DNA of 64,000 bases from Devosia nitrariae (GCF_030160115.1 NZ_BSNS01000022.1:372001-436000), one strand, 5' to 3'. Counted from the first letter of the stretch, positions 16,773 through 25,598 are shown. Translations and numbers: made by a program. Notes: generated by a model not told the origin, from the sequence alone.

Positions 16773-17492
16773 ATGGTGGCAGTGATGTTCGAACGCGAGA
16801 GCCTGACCGGTCTCCATGACGCCGCGCTGGTCAGGATCGCGCGCATGGGCGGCGAGAACGCCATCCGCGAGCTCATCCGGCGCAACAACCAGCGTCTGTT
16901 CCGCGTGGCCCGCAGTGTCGTGCGGGACGACGCCGAGGCCGAAGACGTGGTTCAGGAGGCCTATGTCCGGGCGTTCACCGGGCTGGAGGACTTCCGCGAA
17001 GAGTCCCGGTTCTCGACGTGGCTGGTGCGGATCGCGCTCAACGAAGCCTTTCGCCGCCTCCGCAAGCGACGGGTGACGACGGACCTGCCGTCACTCGACA
17101 CTGCGGTCAGCGACGATCCGGGCCTTGTCTCGCTGTTTCCGCTCTCGCTCGTGCCTCTTCCCGCCGACAGTGAAGCGGATCGGAGCCAAATGCGAAATCT
17201 GCTCGAACATGCCATTGATCGTCTGCCGGAAGGCTTCCGCATTGTCTTCGTGCTGCGCGACATCGAGGGGCTCAGTGTCGAAGAGACTGCCACGCATCTC
17301 GCCATCAAGCCGGAGACGGTCAAGACACGCCTCCACCGTGCCCGCAAGCTGCTCCGCGCCAGCATCGAGGCGCAGCTACATGCGACGTTCTCGGAGCTCT
17401 ATCCGTTCGATGGGCAAAGATGCGTGCTGATGGCCGAGCGCGTCATCGCCCGGCTCCATCGAAACGGAAGCGATGGAGGCGTTCCATCGTAA
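16773..17492 (+). CDS. ECF RNA polymerase sigma factor
   Basis: 239 residues. Sigma region 2 (AEDVVQEAYVRAFTGLEDF, about 56-74) and region 4 (LSVEETATHLAIKPETVKTRLHRARKLL, split here by position about 168-196) are intact. A conserved-looking extension after region 4, with YPFDGQRC, is seen in one ECF subgroup and might sense a signal because no anti-sigma gene follows. It lies in one operon with two periplasmic metal-type proteins, so a copper or envelope redox regulon is a reasonable guess. Confidence 0.88.
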   Translation: MVAVMFERESLTGLHDAALVRIARMGGENAIRELIRRNNQRLFRVARSVVRDDAEAEDVVQEAYVRAFTGLEDFREESRFSTWLVRIALNEAFRRLRKRRVTTDLPSLDTAVSDDPGLVSLFPLSLVPLPADSEADRSQMRNLLEHAIDRLPEGFRIVFVLRDIEGLSVEETATHLAIKPETVKTRLHRARKLLRASIEAQLHATFSELYPFDGQRCVLMAERVIARLHRNGSDGGVPS

Positions 17493-17503
17493 GCCATACG
17501 AAC

Positions 17504-17533
17504 CGGCGGCCGCTCCCCAAGTAGCGGCCGCCG
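17504..17533. terminator. Stem-loop between convergent genes
   Basis: Perfect 11-bp stem CGGCGGCCGCT / AGCGGCCGCCG with an 8-base loop, between the stop of the sigma gene (17492) and the stop of the monooxygenase (17543). There is no strong T tract, but position suggests a bidirectional terminator. Confidence 0.55.
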
Positions 17534-17542
17534 CGGTTGGTG

Positions 17543-19021
17543 CTAAACAACCGCAGCAGGCGGTCCGAACCAGGTGGCAAGCGCATCGGCGAGCCCCGCG
17601 TCGTCATGCTCGCCAACCCAGGCCACATAACCATCGGGCCGGACCAGTACGGCCGCAGGCGCACTGACCGGCCCCAGGACCGGAAGCTCCCAGGGGCCGG
17701 GGTATTGCGCCTCGACCAGTTGCACCCGATCGGCCCATGGCATGATGTCGAAGGCACCGGGCTTCCCGAAATCTATGAATGTTGGCCGGGCCGCGTGCAG
17801 CAGGCTGAACACCCGCAGCGCCCCGTCAGCGGTGACGAGGTCGAGATCAGGCATGCGACGCCCGAGCAACGGGTGCCCTTCGCCGAGATCGTAATGGACG
17901 CCAAGGCCGGACAGTTCGGCACCGAGGCTCTTGCGTGGTTCGTTCATGCCGACAAGTTCGGACAGGATGCCGGTGAGGGCCTTGGTGCGCTCGTCCACGC
18001 GGCGCAGCGCCGTCTGCGCCATGGTCATCTTCAGCACCCGCGCCGCCACCGGGTGGCGCTCGGCGTGATAGGTGTCGAGCAGGCTTTCCGTCGAAATGCC
18101 CTTGGCCACCTGCGCCAGCTTCCAGCCGAGATTGACCGCATCCTGCACCCCGATATTGAGGCCCTGCCCGCCGATGGGCGGATGGATATGCGCGGCATCG
18201 CCAGCCAGCAGCACGCGCCGCTCGCGATAGGAAGCGGCCTGCCGCGTCATGTCGGTGAACCGCGAGATCCAGACGGGACTATGGATACCGAAGTCCGTGC
18301 CGTAGATGTCCTGGAGTGCGGCGCTGACATCGGCGAGGGTCGGTTCTTTCCCGCGCTTCACTTCCGGGTCGGTCAACACCAGCCGTACTGCCGCACCGCC
18401 TTCCTCGACCTTGCCGATCGCGTGCGAGCCCGCCGCGTTTTCACGAAAGCCCCATGCCGGTTCCTCGGACATCTGGGCTTCGGCGATGATCCAGCTCATC
18501 GACGGGTCCCATCCCGGAAAGTCGATGCCGGCAAGCTTGCGCACGAGGCTGCGCCCTCCGTCGCAGCCGACAAGGTACTGCGCCCGCAGCCGATCGCCGT
18601 CGGCAAGGGTCACGTCGACGCCGTCCTCGTCCTGAGTAAATCCCTTGACCTCGCGGCCGCGAAGGATCGGCACATCGAGCTCGTCAACCCAGCCCTCCAG
18701 GATACGCTCGCTATGGTTCTGCCACAGCGCCAGCCCGTAGGGATGGCGGGACGGGAAATCGCTGATGTCGAGCGGCGTCCCGCCAAACCCGTTGACCTGC
18801 ATCGCTTTGCCCTCGGCCAAGAAGCGGTCGGCAATCCCTCGCTGGTCGAGAACCTCGATGGTGCGCGCATGAAGACCGCCGCCCCGCGAACGCTCCGGTT
18901 CCTGGCTGAGGCGTTTTTCGACAATGGCCACGTCGACCCCCGCCAGGGTCAGCTCGCCCGCCAGCATCAGCCCGGTCGGACCTCCGCCGGCAATGATCAC
19001 CGCATGCTCGAATTCAGGCAT
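17543..19021 (-). CDS. FAD-dependent aromatic hydroxylase / rifampicin-monooxygenase-like
   Basis: 492 residues. Class A flavoprotein monooxygenase: FAD motif IIAGGGPTGLMLAGEL near the N-terminus, the DG motif VGCDGGRSLVRKLAG, and the GD motif LLAGDAAHIHPPIGGQGLN. The C-terminal domain (about 390-492) is thioredoxin-like without catalytic Cys, as in phenol hydroxylase and in Rox-type rifampicin monooxygenases, which it resembles in length and spacing. It hydroxylates an aromatic substrate using NAD(P)H and oxygen; the substrate is not certain. Stands alone. Confidence 0.82.
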   Translation of the reverse strand: MPEFEHAVIIAGGGPTGLMLAGELTLAGVDVAIVEKRLSQEPERSRGGGLHARTIEVLDQRGIADRFLAEGKAMQVNGFGGTPLDISDFPSRHPYGLALWQNHSERILEGWVDELDVPILRGREVKGFTQDEDGVDVTLADGDRLRAQYLVGCDGGRSLVRKLAGIDFPGWDPSMSWIIAEAQMSEEPAWGFRENAAGSHAIGKVEEGGAAVRLVLTDPEVKRGKEPTLADVSAALQDIYGTDFGIHSPVWISRFTDMTRQAASYRERRVLLAGDAAHIHPPIGGQGLNIGVQDAVNLGWKLAQVAKGISTESLLDTYHAERHPVAARVLKMTMAQTALRRVDERTKALTGILSELVGMNEPRKSLGAELSGLGVHYDLGEGHPLLGRRMPDLDLVTADGALRVFSLLHAARPTFIDFGKPGAFDIMPWADRVQLVEAQYPGPWELPVLGPVSAPAAVLVRPDGYVAWVGEHDDAGLADALATWFGPPAAVV

Positions 19022-19345
19022 TCGTCGCTCCCTAAAAATCTAGCCAGGGCCAGCCTTTTACGGGACAAGCAGGGTCTTGAAGCAAGCCCCTTTTGCACTA
19101 CATGTCAGTATGGCGGGAAGAGGCCACTGCCGACTACCTGCGCGTCTAGCCTGTCCGGCTTGACTGCCTTTCCATACATTCAGGATGAACTCGCGCAACG
19201 CTGCGCATTCATGAGGGTGCGTCGCGAGCAGAAGCTGCGCCTCAGCACAGTATGCAGGTCGAGGCGATCGAGTTCGCAGCCAGGACCTCTTCGCCCGGTC
19301 GGCCTGACCCCCTTTTCTTCAGCGGTCTTGCATCTGGACAGATTG
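19022..19345. other. Intergenic region, no gene recognised
   Basis: About 320 bp between the monooxygenase start and the toxin-antitoxin operator. It should contain the monooxygenase promoter; no RNA gene, repeat or conserved motif was recognised. Confidence 0.5.
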
Positions 19346-19382
19346 CCATCATTTGATATATGGATATACCATCAAATGATGG
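19346..19382. promoter_or_regulatory. Inverted-repeat operator of the Xre-RES module
   Basis: Perfect 12-bp arms (CCATCATTTGAT at 19346-19357 and ATCAAATGATGG at 19371-19382) flank a 13-bp AT-rich centre. The right arm overlaps the ribosome site GGAGG of the antitoxin gene (ATG 19392). Type II toxin-antitoxin operons normally repress themselves at such sites. Confidence 0.75.
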
Positions 19383-19391
19383 AGGCCCATA

Positions 19392-19820
19392 ATGCTGGGA
19401 GCCGCGATTCCGATACCTGCCCTACCGGAACGACAGGACTTCTCGGCTGAAGCCGATCGCACGAGGCTGTCGAAGGTGGCGCTCAAAGCCTATAAGCGGC
19501 TTGTCGAGCATTGGGGCCTTACGGGACAGCAGGCTGCGGCGCTTCTTGATGTCTCGACAAGCACCTGGGAGCGCCTGAAGCAGGAGGGAAAGGACAAGTC
19601 CCTCAGCCAGGACCAGCTGACGCGCATTTCGGCAATGGTCGGTATCTACAAGGGCCTTCACCTGTTGTTTGCTGACGACATGGCCGATCGTTGGCCCAGG
19701 CTCGAGAACAAGGGACCGCTTTTCGCTCGGATGAGCCCGATCGACTCGATGTTGAAGGGCGGCATTCCGCAGATGTTGGAAGTGCGCCGATATGTGGACG
19801 CGGTCCGCGGGGGTTTGTAG
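19392..19820 (+). CDS. Xre/MbcA/ParS-type antitoxin
   Basis: 142 residues. N-terminal Xre-like HTH region (about 35-75: LTGQQAAALLDVSTSTWERLKQ) and a C-terminal DUF2384 toxin-binding domain (GIYKGLHLLFAD...WPRLEN...PIDSMLKGGIPQMLEVRRYVDAVRGG read in pieces). This domain pair is the standard antitoxin of RES toxins: it blocks the toxin and binds the operon's operator. The toxin gene starts directly after its stop. Confidence 0.9.
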   Translation: MLGAAIPIPALPERQDFSAEADRTRLSKVALKAYKRLVEHWGLTGQQAAALLDVSTSTWERLKQEGKDKSLSQDQLTRISAMVGIYKGLHLLFADDMADRWPRLENKGPLFARMSPIDSMLKGGIPQMLEVRRYVDAVRGGL

Positions 19821-20513
19821 TTGTCGGTCGACGGTGTGCCCGTCGTCACAGAGGCGTTTCCGAGGACCGTCCGGCTGGTGACAACGGCTCGTCTGCGCGC
19901 GGCAGTGCTTGCCCCGTTGGTGGACGATAACGACGAGCTCGAAGCCTTGGCCGAGATCGAGGGCGCGACAAGCAGCCGGATGCTTGCACAGGATCGTGGC
20001 ATTTCGGGGCTCGCGGCCAACGAGCTCGTTTACGACGTCCCCCACGCCCGCTTCATCAACGCATCCTTTGCCTATGCCAAGCCGCAGCAGCCCAACCGGT
20101 TCAATGGAGCCGATCGCGGCGCCTGGTACGCCGCACTCGAGGTCGCGACGTGCCTGCGCGAGGTCGGGTACCATCTGACCAATGCACTCGCTGACGCCGG
20201 CGACTACAACGCCATAGTCGATTACGCGGAAATGTTCTGCAGCCTCGCGGGGGAATTCCTCGACCTTCGGCAGGTGCCCGGTCATCCCTCGCTCGACCCT
20301 GACAAAACCAGGGCTTACCCGGTCGGAAACGCGCTCGCCGACAGCGCTCGCGCCGCGGGTCTCAACGGCATCATCTATCCTTCGGTGCGACACCCGGGGG
20401 GCACGTGCCTCGTGGCGCTGAGGCCAGCAGCCGTGCAATCGGTGAGGCAAGGAGCGGTCTACCGCATGATCTGGAGGGGCGATCCTGTGCCGGCGATAGA
20501 GGGCCCTTTGTGA
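19821..20513 (+). CDS. RES-domain toxin (NAD-degrading)
   Basis: 230 residues, start TTG at 19821 abutting the antitoxin stop. RES domain signs: an early Arg (TARLRAAVL), a central aromatic-rich NRFNGADRGAWYAALEVATCLREV block with the conserved Tyr and Glu, and a late GLNGIIYPSVRHPGGTCLVAL with the Ser. Known RES toxins are NAD+ phosphorylases or glycohydrolases that arrest growth. The N-terminal 50 residues are longer than in compact RES toxins. Confidence 0.88.
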   Translation: MSVDGVPVVTEAFPRTVRLVTTARLRAAVLAPLVDDNDELEALAEIEGATSSRMLAQDRGISGLAANELVYDVPHARFINASFAYAKPQQPNRFNGADRGAWYAALEVATCLREVGYHLTNALADAGDYNAIVDYAEMFCSLAGEFLDLRQVPGHPSLDPDKTRAYPVGNALADSARAAGLNGIIYPSVRHPGGTCLVALRPAAVQSVRQGAVYRMIWRGDPVPAIEGPL

Positions 20514-20570
20514 GCATTTCGGCGGCAGCGGCGGGCGAACCCTATGGAACCGGTTGGCCCATGGTCTGAA

Positions 20571-21320
20571 TCAAAGGGGACGCGGCCGATCCCCCAGCAC
20601 CGCATTCGCCTCGGCCAGGCCGACGCGCAGTTCCGCAACGCCTGTCGCCACGAACCGTGCCCCGGCCCGGCGCAGGATCTCGGTGCGGCCCGGCCGCGGG
20701 TCGGCAGGGTCGGCAAAGCCGATGGCGAGCATGCCGGCCGCGTTGGCCGCCTCGATGCCGTGCGGGCTGTCATCGATCATCACGCAACGGCCGGGGGCGA
20801 CCTCGAACTGTTCGGCGCAATGCAGCATCAGGTCCGGGGCCGGCTTCGGCCTTGCCACCGCGTCGGCACTGTAGATCCGGGGAAAAAACAGCTCCCACAG
20901 CTCCAGGTGCCCGAGGCTACCCTTGAGGCGCTGCATGGTGCTGTTGGATGCCACGCATTTGGGGCGTGAGATGCTCCTGACGAGGCCCGTCATTCCAGCC
21001 ATCGGCGTCAGCGAACTCGCAAATTCGGCAAAGAGCGCCGTGTGCCAGCCGGCAAAGAGGCCGTCGAGATCGGCAAGGCCGTGGTCGCGCGCGATCATCT
21101 GGGCGATGATGGTCACCGAATTGCCGGTGAATTTCTCATGCGCCTCAGCCGCGGTGATCTCAATGCCCGCACGCTGCAATGCCTCGGCCAGCGTTCGGCT
21201 GGCGATCGGTTCGCTGTCGATCAGCACTCCATCGCAATCGAAGATGATGAGATCGATGTTCTCGAGGCTGCTCTCTGCTGGCGCCTCCGGCGCGGGCACT
21301 CTGATATCGGATGTCAGCAC
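20571..21320 (-). CDS. HAD-superfamily sugar-phosphate phosphatase
   Basis: 249 residues from a GTG start. HAD motif I DCDGVLIDSE near 29-38, motif II Ser/Asn region (CVASNST), Lys in ARPKPAPD and motif IV MIDDSPHG; the layout is that of beta-phosphoglucomutase/phosphoglycolate-type phosphatases with a cap after motif I. It is three bases downstream of the GDPD gene, so it may remove phosphate from glycerol 3-phosphate or a related product; that role is inferred only from context. Confidence 0.85.
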   Translation of the reverse strand: MLTSDIRVPAPEAPAESSLENIDLIIFDCDGVLIDSEPIASRTLAEALQRAGIEITAAEAHEKFTGNSVTIIAQMIARDHGLADLDGLFAGWHTALFAEFASSLTPMAGMTGLVRSISRPKCVASNSTMQRLKGSLGHLELWELFFPRIYSADAVARPKPAPDLMLHCAEQFEVAPGRCVMIDDSPHGIEAANAAGMLAIGFADPADPRPGRTEILRRAGARFVATGVAELRVGLAEANAVLGDRPRPL

Positions 21321-21323
21321 GGA

Positions 21324-22058
21324 TCAGGCACCACGCAGGCTGACGGCGCGGTCCGGCCGGTCGGTGGTCAGCTGCCGGATCGGCATGCCAAGCCAATAGG
21401 AAAGATCCTGCTCCTCGTTGGGCACCCACACCCCGAGGCGCTCCTTGGGGATCATTGCCGAAATCTCGCTCCAGTGCGGGCCGAGCACGCTCTTTTCGAT
21501 GGCAATGACGTCCGAGAGGGCGAGCATCGTTTCAAGACCCGCCTTGACCCCGCCCATGCGCTCAGCCGATTTGGCATCGAACGAGGAGAGCGTGCGCATA
21601 TGCGGCGCCTCGTGCCGGATCGCCGCCAGCACTTCCGCGTGGAAGCTCGTCATTATCGCCCGCCCGGAGAGGCCCTTGGCTTCGAGCATTTCGGCGACGC
21701 GCGCCTCGAGCCCTGGATAGGGCGTGCCATTGTGATCTGCCTTGAGCTCGACATGGAGCTCCATGGCCGTCGGGACGAAGATGTCGAGCACCTCCTCAAG
21801 CAGCGGAATCGGTTGATCGTCACTGCCCTTGAGGCGCACCTGCCGGTGCTCGCCGGCCTTCAGCGCCGCGACCGGCCCGGTGCGGTCGGTGGTGCGGTCG
21901 AGGGTCGGGTCGTGGATGACGACCAGTTCCCCGTCCCCGGTCAGATGCACGTCGAACTCGACGCCATCGACCGGCATCTTCGCCAGTTCGCGAAAGCCGG
22001 TGAGGCTGTTTTCCGGCCAGAGGTTGCGGCCGCCGCGGTGGCCGACGATATGTACCAT
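21324..22058 (-). CDS. Glycerophosphodiester phosphodiesterase
   Basis: 244 residues. GDPD TIM barrel: HRGGRNLWPENS with the catalytic His, the metal Glu/Asp pair VEFDVHLT, the second His VIHDPTLDRTT, and Lys in VELKAD. No signal peptide, so it cleaves imported glycerophosphodiesters to glycerol 3-phosphate and an alcohol in the cytosol. Located downstream of ugpE, which fits use of phosphodiesters taken up by the Ugp importer. The family is also called UgpQ in Escherichia coli. Confidence 0.9.
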   Translation of the reverse strand: MVHIVGHRGGRNLWPENSLTGFRELAKMPVDGVEFDVHLTGDGELVVIHDPTLDRTTDRTGPVAALKAGEHRQVRLKGSDDQPIPLLEEVLDIFVPTAMELHVELKADHNGTPYPGLEARVAEMLEAKGLSGRAIMTSFHAEVLAAIRHEAPHMRTLSSFDAKSAERMGGVKAGLETMLALSDVIAIEKSVLGPHWSEISAMIPKERLGVWVPNEEQDLSYWLGMPIRQLTTDRPDRAVSLRGA

Positions 22059-22090
22059 TTGTTGTTGTCCTTGCGTGTGAAGCGCGCGGC

Positions 22091-22196
22091 TAGAGCGCGA
22101 TGCGATTTGATTGAATCAAATCGCGCACTCTAGTGTTTTGTTGTCGCGGGATTTTTCGCAAAAAACCGGTTCCCACTTTTTTTGAATCCCGCTCTA
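22091..22196. repeat. Rhizobial-type intergenic palindromic mosaic element
   Basis: Begins and ends near AGAGC/GCTCT. It has an internal hairpin at 22102-22124 (GCGATTTGATT-G-AATCAAATCGC) and then the text AAAACCGGTTCCCACTTTTT. This layout is that of the common RIME-like repeats between rhizobial genes. It lies between ugpE and GDPD genes and touches the ugpE stop codon. Confidence 0.7.
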
Positions 22197-23114
22197 TTTG
22201 CCTGCATCGACAAGGCCTTTGGCGAACCATCGCTGCATCAGCAGGATGATGGCGGCCGGGGGGAGCATGACGAAGAAGGCGCCAGCCATGGCGATGTTCC
22301 AGGCGGGCGCGGCGTCGGCGACAGGTATCAGGTTCTTCAGGCCCAGCATCACCGTTGCCATCGACTTGTCGGTGGTAAACAGCAGCGGCCAGAGATACTG
22401 GTTCCAGCCATAAAGGAAGAGGATGATGGAGAGCGCCGCAATGTTGGCGCGCGATAGGGGCAGGAGCACGTCCCAGAAGAACTTCAGAGGCCCCGCCCCG
22501 TCGATGCGCGCCGCCTCGCACAACTCGTCCGGAATGGTGAGGAAGAACTGGCGGAAGAGGAAGGTCGCCGAGGCCGACGCGATCAGCGGCAGGATGAGCC
22601 CGCCATAGGTGTTGACAAGGTTCCACTGCAGCGCCGCCTCGAGCCGGTAGCCGGTGAGGCTCTCGACAAGGCCGGAAAGGCCGGTCGCCGACGCGAACCA
22701 GCGTACCGGTCCGGCGGCATCGGCGACGGCCTCATAGGTCGGGATGATTCGCACCTCGACCGGCAGCATGAGCGAGATGAAGATCAGCCAGAACGCCGTC
22801 ATGCGGAAGGCGAAACGGAAATAGGTGACGGCGAACGCGGCAATCAGCGAGATGATGATCTTGCCGACGACGATCCCGGCGGTGACGATGATCGAGTTGA
22901 TGTAGAGCCGCGAGAAATCTTCCTCGTTCCAGGCAGTGGCGATGTTGTCGATAAAGTGCGCGCCGGGGAGCCACGGGAACGGCGTCTGCTGCACCTCGGC
23001 TGTGGTCAACGAGCCAGCAACGAAGGCGAAATAGAGCGGCATGCAGACCGCCGCCGCTCCGAGGAACAGAACGATGTGGCAGAAGATGGTGAGACCTGGA
23101 TTGCGCTGGACCAT
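22194..23114 (-). CDS. ugpE: Glycerol-3-phosphate ABC permease UgpE-like
   Basis: 306 residues with six predicted helices and the inner-membrane permease EAA motif (EAARIDGAGPLKFFWDVLLPLS, near 203-224). It closely follows the UgpA-like gene (3 bp). Sequence style (VEVRIIPTYEAVAD, NLVNTYGGLILPLIASA) is that of UgpE. Confidence 0.88.
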   Translation of the reverse strand: MVQRNPGLTIFCHIVLFLGAAAVCMPLYFAFVAGSLTTAEVQQTPFPWLPGAHFIDNIATAWNEEDFSRLYINSIIVTAGIVVGKIIISLIAAFAVTYFRFAFRMTAFWLIFISLMLPVEVRIIPTYEAVADAAGPVRWFASATGLSGLVESLTGYRLEAALQWNLVNTYGGLILPLIASASATFLFRQFFLTIPDELCEAARIDGAGPLKFFWDVLLPLSRANIAALSIILFLYGWNQYLWPLLFTTDKSMATVMLGLKNLIPVADAAPAWNIAMAGAFFVMLPPAAIILLMQRWFAKGLVDAGK

Positions 23115-23117
23115 CGC

Positions 23118-24122
23118 CTAGACCTGATAGTTGACCTTGCGCTCGATCGCGCGGAACTGAAGGATGGTGAAGACGATGGCGAGTGCCATCAGGATGATCG
23201 ACTGGGCCGCCGACGAGCCGAGATCGAGGAGCACGAAACCGTCCTGGTAGACCTTGTAGACAAGGGTATTGGTGGCGCCGCCCGGCCCGCCCTTGGTCAC
23301 CGCATCGATGATGGCGAAGGTGTCAAAGAGCCCGTAGGTGAAGTTCATCACCACCAGAAAGAAGATGGTCGGGGCAATGATCGGCAGCGAGACGGTGAAG
23401 AACCGCCGCACCGGCCGCGCCCCATCGAGGGCCGCCGCCTCGATCAGCGATTGCGGAACCGCAAGCAGCGCCGCCACCATGAAGATGTAGTCGTAGCACA
23501 CATGCTTCCAGACGGCGGCGACGGTGATCAGCACCTGGGCATCGAACGGGCGGCGGTTGGGATCCCAGGGCAGGCCAAGACTGTGCAGGAACTGCGCCAT
23601 CGGCCCGACGGTCGGATTGAACAGGAAGGCCCAGAGCACGCCCGAGATCACCGGCGCGATGGCATAGGGCAAAAGGATGACGCTCTTGTAGACGAAGCGC
23701 CCGCGGATCACCTGGTCGGTGGCAAAGGCAAGGAGTCCGGCGATGCTGAGTGTTGCCACGTTCTGGATGATGGTGAACCAGAAGGTCAGCACCGCGCTCG
23801 ACCGGTAGGACGCGCTGGCAAAAAGCCGGGTGAAGTTGTCGAGCCCGACGAACAGCACCGTGCCGCCGAACGGGTCGACCTGCACGAAGGCGAGCGAAAG
23901 CGCCTTCCAGGACGGGATGAAGAAAAAGAACAAAAGAATGAGCAGCTGCGGCGCCAGGAGCCAGACGGCAATGCCGGGCTTGCGGAAATGGGCCGATTTC
24001 AGCCCGGCATCGCTCGCTACCGGAACGAGGCGCCGGGTCCAGGCCTTGAAACCCGTGGGAGGACGCGTTGCCGCGTCCTCCCGATTGGTGATGGCGTCAC
24101 TTGCCAGCATGGAGCGTCTCAT
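23118..24122 (-). CDS. ugpA: Glycerol-3-phosphate ABC permease UgpA-like
   Basis: 334 residues, six predicted helices after a cytosolic N-terminus; EAA motif EAAALDGARPVRRFFTVSLP and the family segment TKGGPGGATNTLVYKVY near the end. The ATG used lies inside the end of ugpB (overlap up to 26 bp; a second ATG 12 bp later is also possible), indicating coupled translation. Confidence 0.88.
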   Translation of the reverse strand: MRRSMLASDAITNREDAATRPPTGFKAWTRRLVPVASDAGLKSAHFRKPGIAVWLLAPQLLILLFFFFIPSWKALSLAFVQVDPFGGTVLFVGLDNFTRLFASASYRSSAVLTFWFTIIQNVATLSIAGLLAFATDQVIRGRFVYKSVILLPYAIAPVISGVLWAFLFNPTVGPMAQFLHSLGLPWDPNRRPFDAQVLITVAAVWKHVCYDYIFMVAALLAVPQSLIEAAALDGARPVRRFFTVSLPIIAPTIFFLVVMNFTYGLFDTFAIIDAVTKGGPGGATNTLVYKVYQDGFVLLDLGSSAAQSIILMALAIVFTILQFRAIERKVNYQV

Positions 24123-25437
24123 AGGCGCGCAGGATCTCGTTGCCGCGCGACACCGAGGCGTCGAGCGCTTCTTGAACGCTCTTCTGGCCGGTCCACACAG
24201 CCTGCAGCTCTTCGTTCATGACCGCGAAGGTCTGGTCGCTGTTGCCGAAGCGGAAACCGCGCGAGTTCTCGGTCGGCTCGCCCCGCGTCAACTGCAGGAT
24301 GGCGATCTCGCGGGTCGGGTGCTCGTCAAAGAACCCCTGCGACTGCATCAGCTCATAGGCCGCGTTGGTCACCGGCACGTAGCCGGTCTCGCCGCTCCAC
24401 CAGGCCTGGGTCTCGGGCTTGGCGATGAAGTCGAGGAACGCGGCGGCTGCCGCCTGCTCTTCATCCGACTTGCCTTTGAGGACCCAGAGCGCAGCGCCGC
24501 CGATATTGCTGTTCTTGGGCTCGGCGACGTCCTCTTCATGCGGCATGAAGGTCGCGCCCCAGTCGAACTCGGCGCCCGACTCGACCGCCGCATGGCTGGC
24601 CGTCGAAGCGATGTAAGTCGAGCAATCGCCCGAGGTGTAGAGCTGGGTTGGGCTGAGACCCTGACCGGCGATCTGCAGCACGTCGTCGTCGACCCATTTC
24701 TTCATGCGTTCCACTTGGCCGACGACGGGCGTGGTGTTGAAGATGTACTCGGTGTCGAGCCCGCCATAGCCGTTGGCCTTTGTGGCATAGGGATAGTCGT
24801 TGATGGCCGAATAGCCTTCGACCATGCTCCAGATGAAATCGCCGGCAAGCGCCATCGAGCAGTCGGTGACACCCTGCTCCTTGAGCGCATAGAGCTGCGT
24901 CTCGAGCTCCTGCCAGGTCTCGGCCGGCTTGTCGAAACCGGCGGCGCGGAAGTGGTCGACATTGTACCAGAGGATGGCGGTCGACGAGTTGAACGGCAGG
25001 GCCGCCGGCGTCTCGTCGACGATGTAGAAATCAGCGACCGGCCCGACAAAGTCGTCCCAATCGATCTCATAGCCCTGCTGCTCCATCAGCTCGCCGACCG
25101 GAACGACAGCGTCGGAATAGAGCATGGTCAGGAAGCTGCGCTCGGTCGCCTGCACCAGTGTCGGATGCTGGCCGACCCGATAGGCCGCGATCATGGCCGC
25201 GAAGGTCTCGGCATAGCTGCCCTTGTTGACGCCGACGATCTCGTACTGGTCCTGCGACTCGTTGAAGTCGGCAATGAGCTGATCGACGATCTCCCCGAGC
25301 CGCCCGCTCATCGCGTGCCACCACTCGACCGAGACCTTGTCCTGGGCGAACGCGGTGCCGCCGAGCTGCAGGGTCATAAGGCTGATGGCGACGCCGCCTG
25401 CGCAGGCCTTAAAGGCCCGCTTGGATAAAATCTTCAT
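24097..25437 (-). CDS. ugpB: Glycerol-3-phosphate-binding protein UgpB-like
   Basis: 446 residues from the ATG at 25435-25437 with AGGAGAG upstream. Signal peptide ends at AFAQ-DK near residue 32. The mature extracellular solute-binding protein family 1 fold starts VEWWHAMSG, and YPYATKANGYGG, GYVPVTNAAYE and GEPTENSRGFRFG are UgpB-type segments. Heads the minus-strand ugpBAE operon. Confidence 0.9.
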   Translation of the reverse strand: MKILSKRAFKACAGGVAISLMTLQLGGTAFAQDKVSVEWWHAMSGRLGEIVDQLIADFNESQDQYEIVGVNKGSYAETFAAMIAAYRVGQHPTLVQATERSFLTMLYSDAVVPVGELMEQQGYEIDWDDFVGPVADFYIVDETPAALPFNSSTAILWYNVDHFRAAGFDKPAETWQELETQLYALKEQGVTDCSMALAGDFIWSMVEGYSAINDYPYATKANGYGGLDTEYIFNTTPVVGQVERMKKWVDDDVLQIAGQGLSPTQLYTSGDCSTYIASTASHAAVESGAEFDWGATFMPHEEDVAEPKNSNIGGAALWVLKGKSDEEQAAAAAFLDFIAKPETQAWWSGETGYVPVTNAAYELMQSQGFFDEHPTREIAILQLTRGEPTENSRGFRFGNSDQTFAVMNEELQAVWTGQKSVQEALDASVSRGNEILRAYETLHAGK

Positions 25438-25544
25438 CTCTCTCTCCTCTCGCATCGCCGTAATTCCTTTCCCGCTCTCCTGCTCGAGAGGGGCGGGCGG
25501 GCCGCTTCCACGGCGGCGACAAAAAGAAGCTAGCGCCCGGTCGT

Positions 25545-25574
25545 TACAAATGTCAATATGATGTTACATTTGTA
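25545..25574. promoter_or_regulatory. Inverted repeat between divergent ugpB and ugpC
   Basis: Perfect 9-bp arms TACAAATGT (25545-25553) and ACATTTGTA (25566-25574), 12 bp apart. AT-rich region 24 bp before the ugpC start and 108 bp before ugpB; a good place for one repressor to control both sides. The SorC-type regulator encoded after ugpC is the natural candidate. Confidence 0.6.
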
Positions 25575-25598
25575 TGACACTGCCGTTCGGAGGAGAGA

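Noticed and set aside
17537..19450. 637-codon plus-strand frame opposite the FAD monooxygenase
   Set aside because: The minus strand has intact FAD motifs throughout; the plus frame is a codon-bias shadow.
19392..20513. Prophage or genomic island around the toxin-antitoxin pair
   Set aside because: No integrase, tRNA or attachment repeats and no obvious change in base composition.
22102..22124. FNR/FixK-like site TTGAT...ATCAA
   Set aside because: The spacer is three bases, not four, and it is the hairpin of a repeat element.
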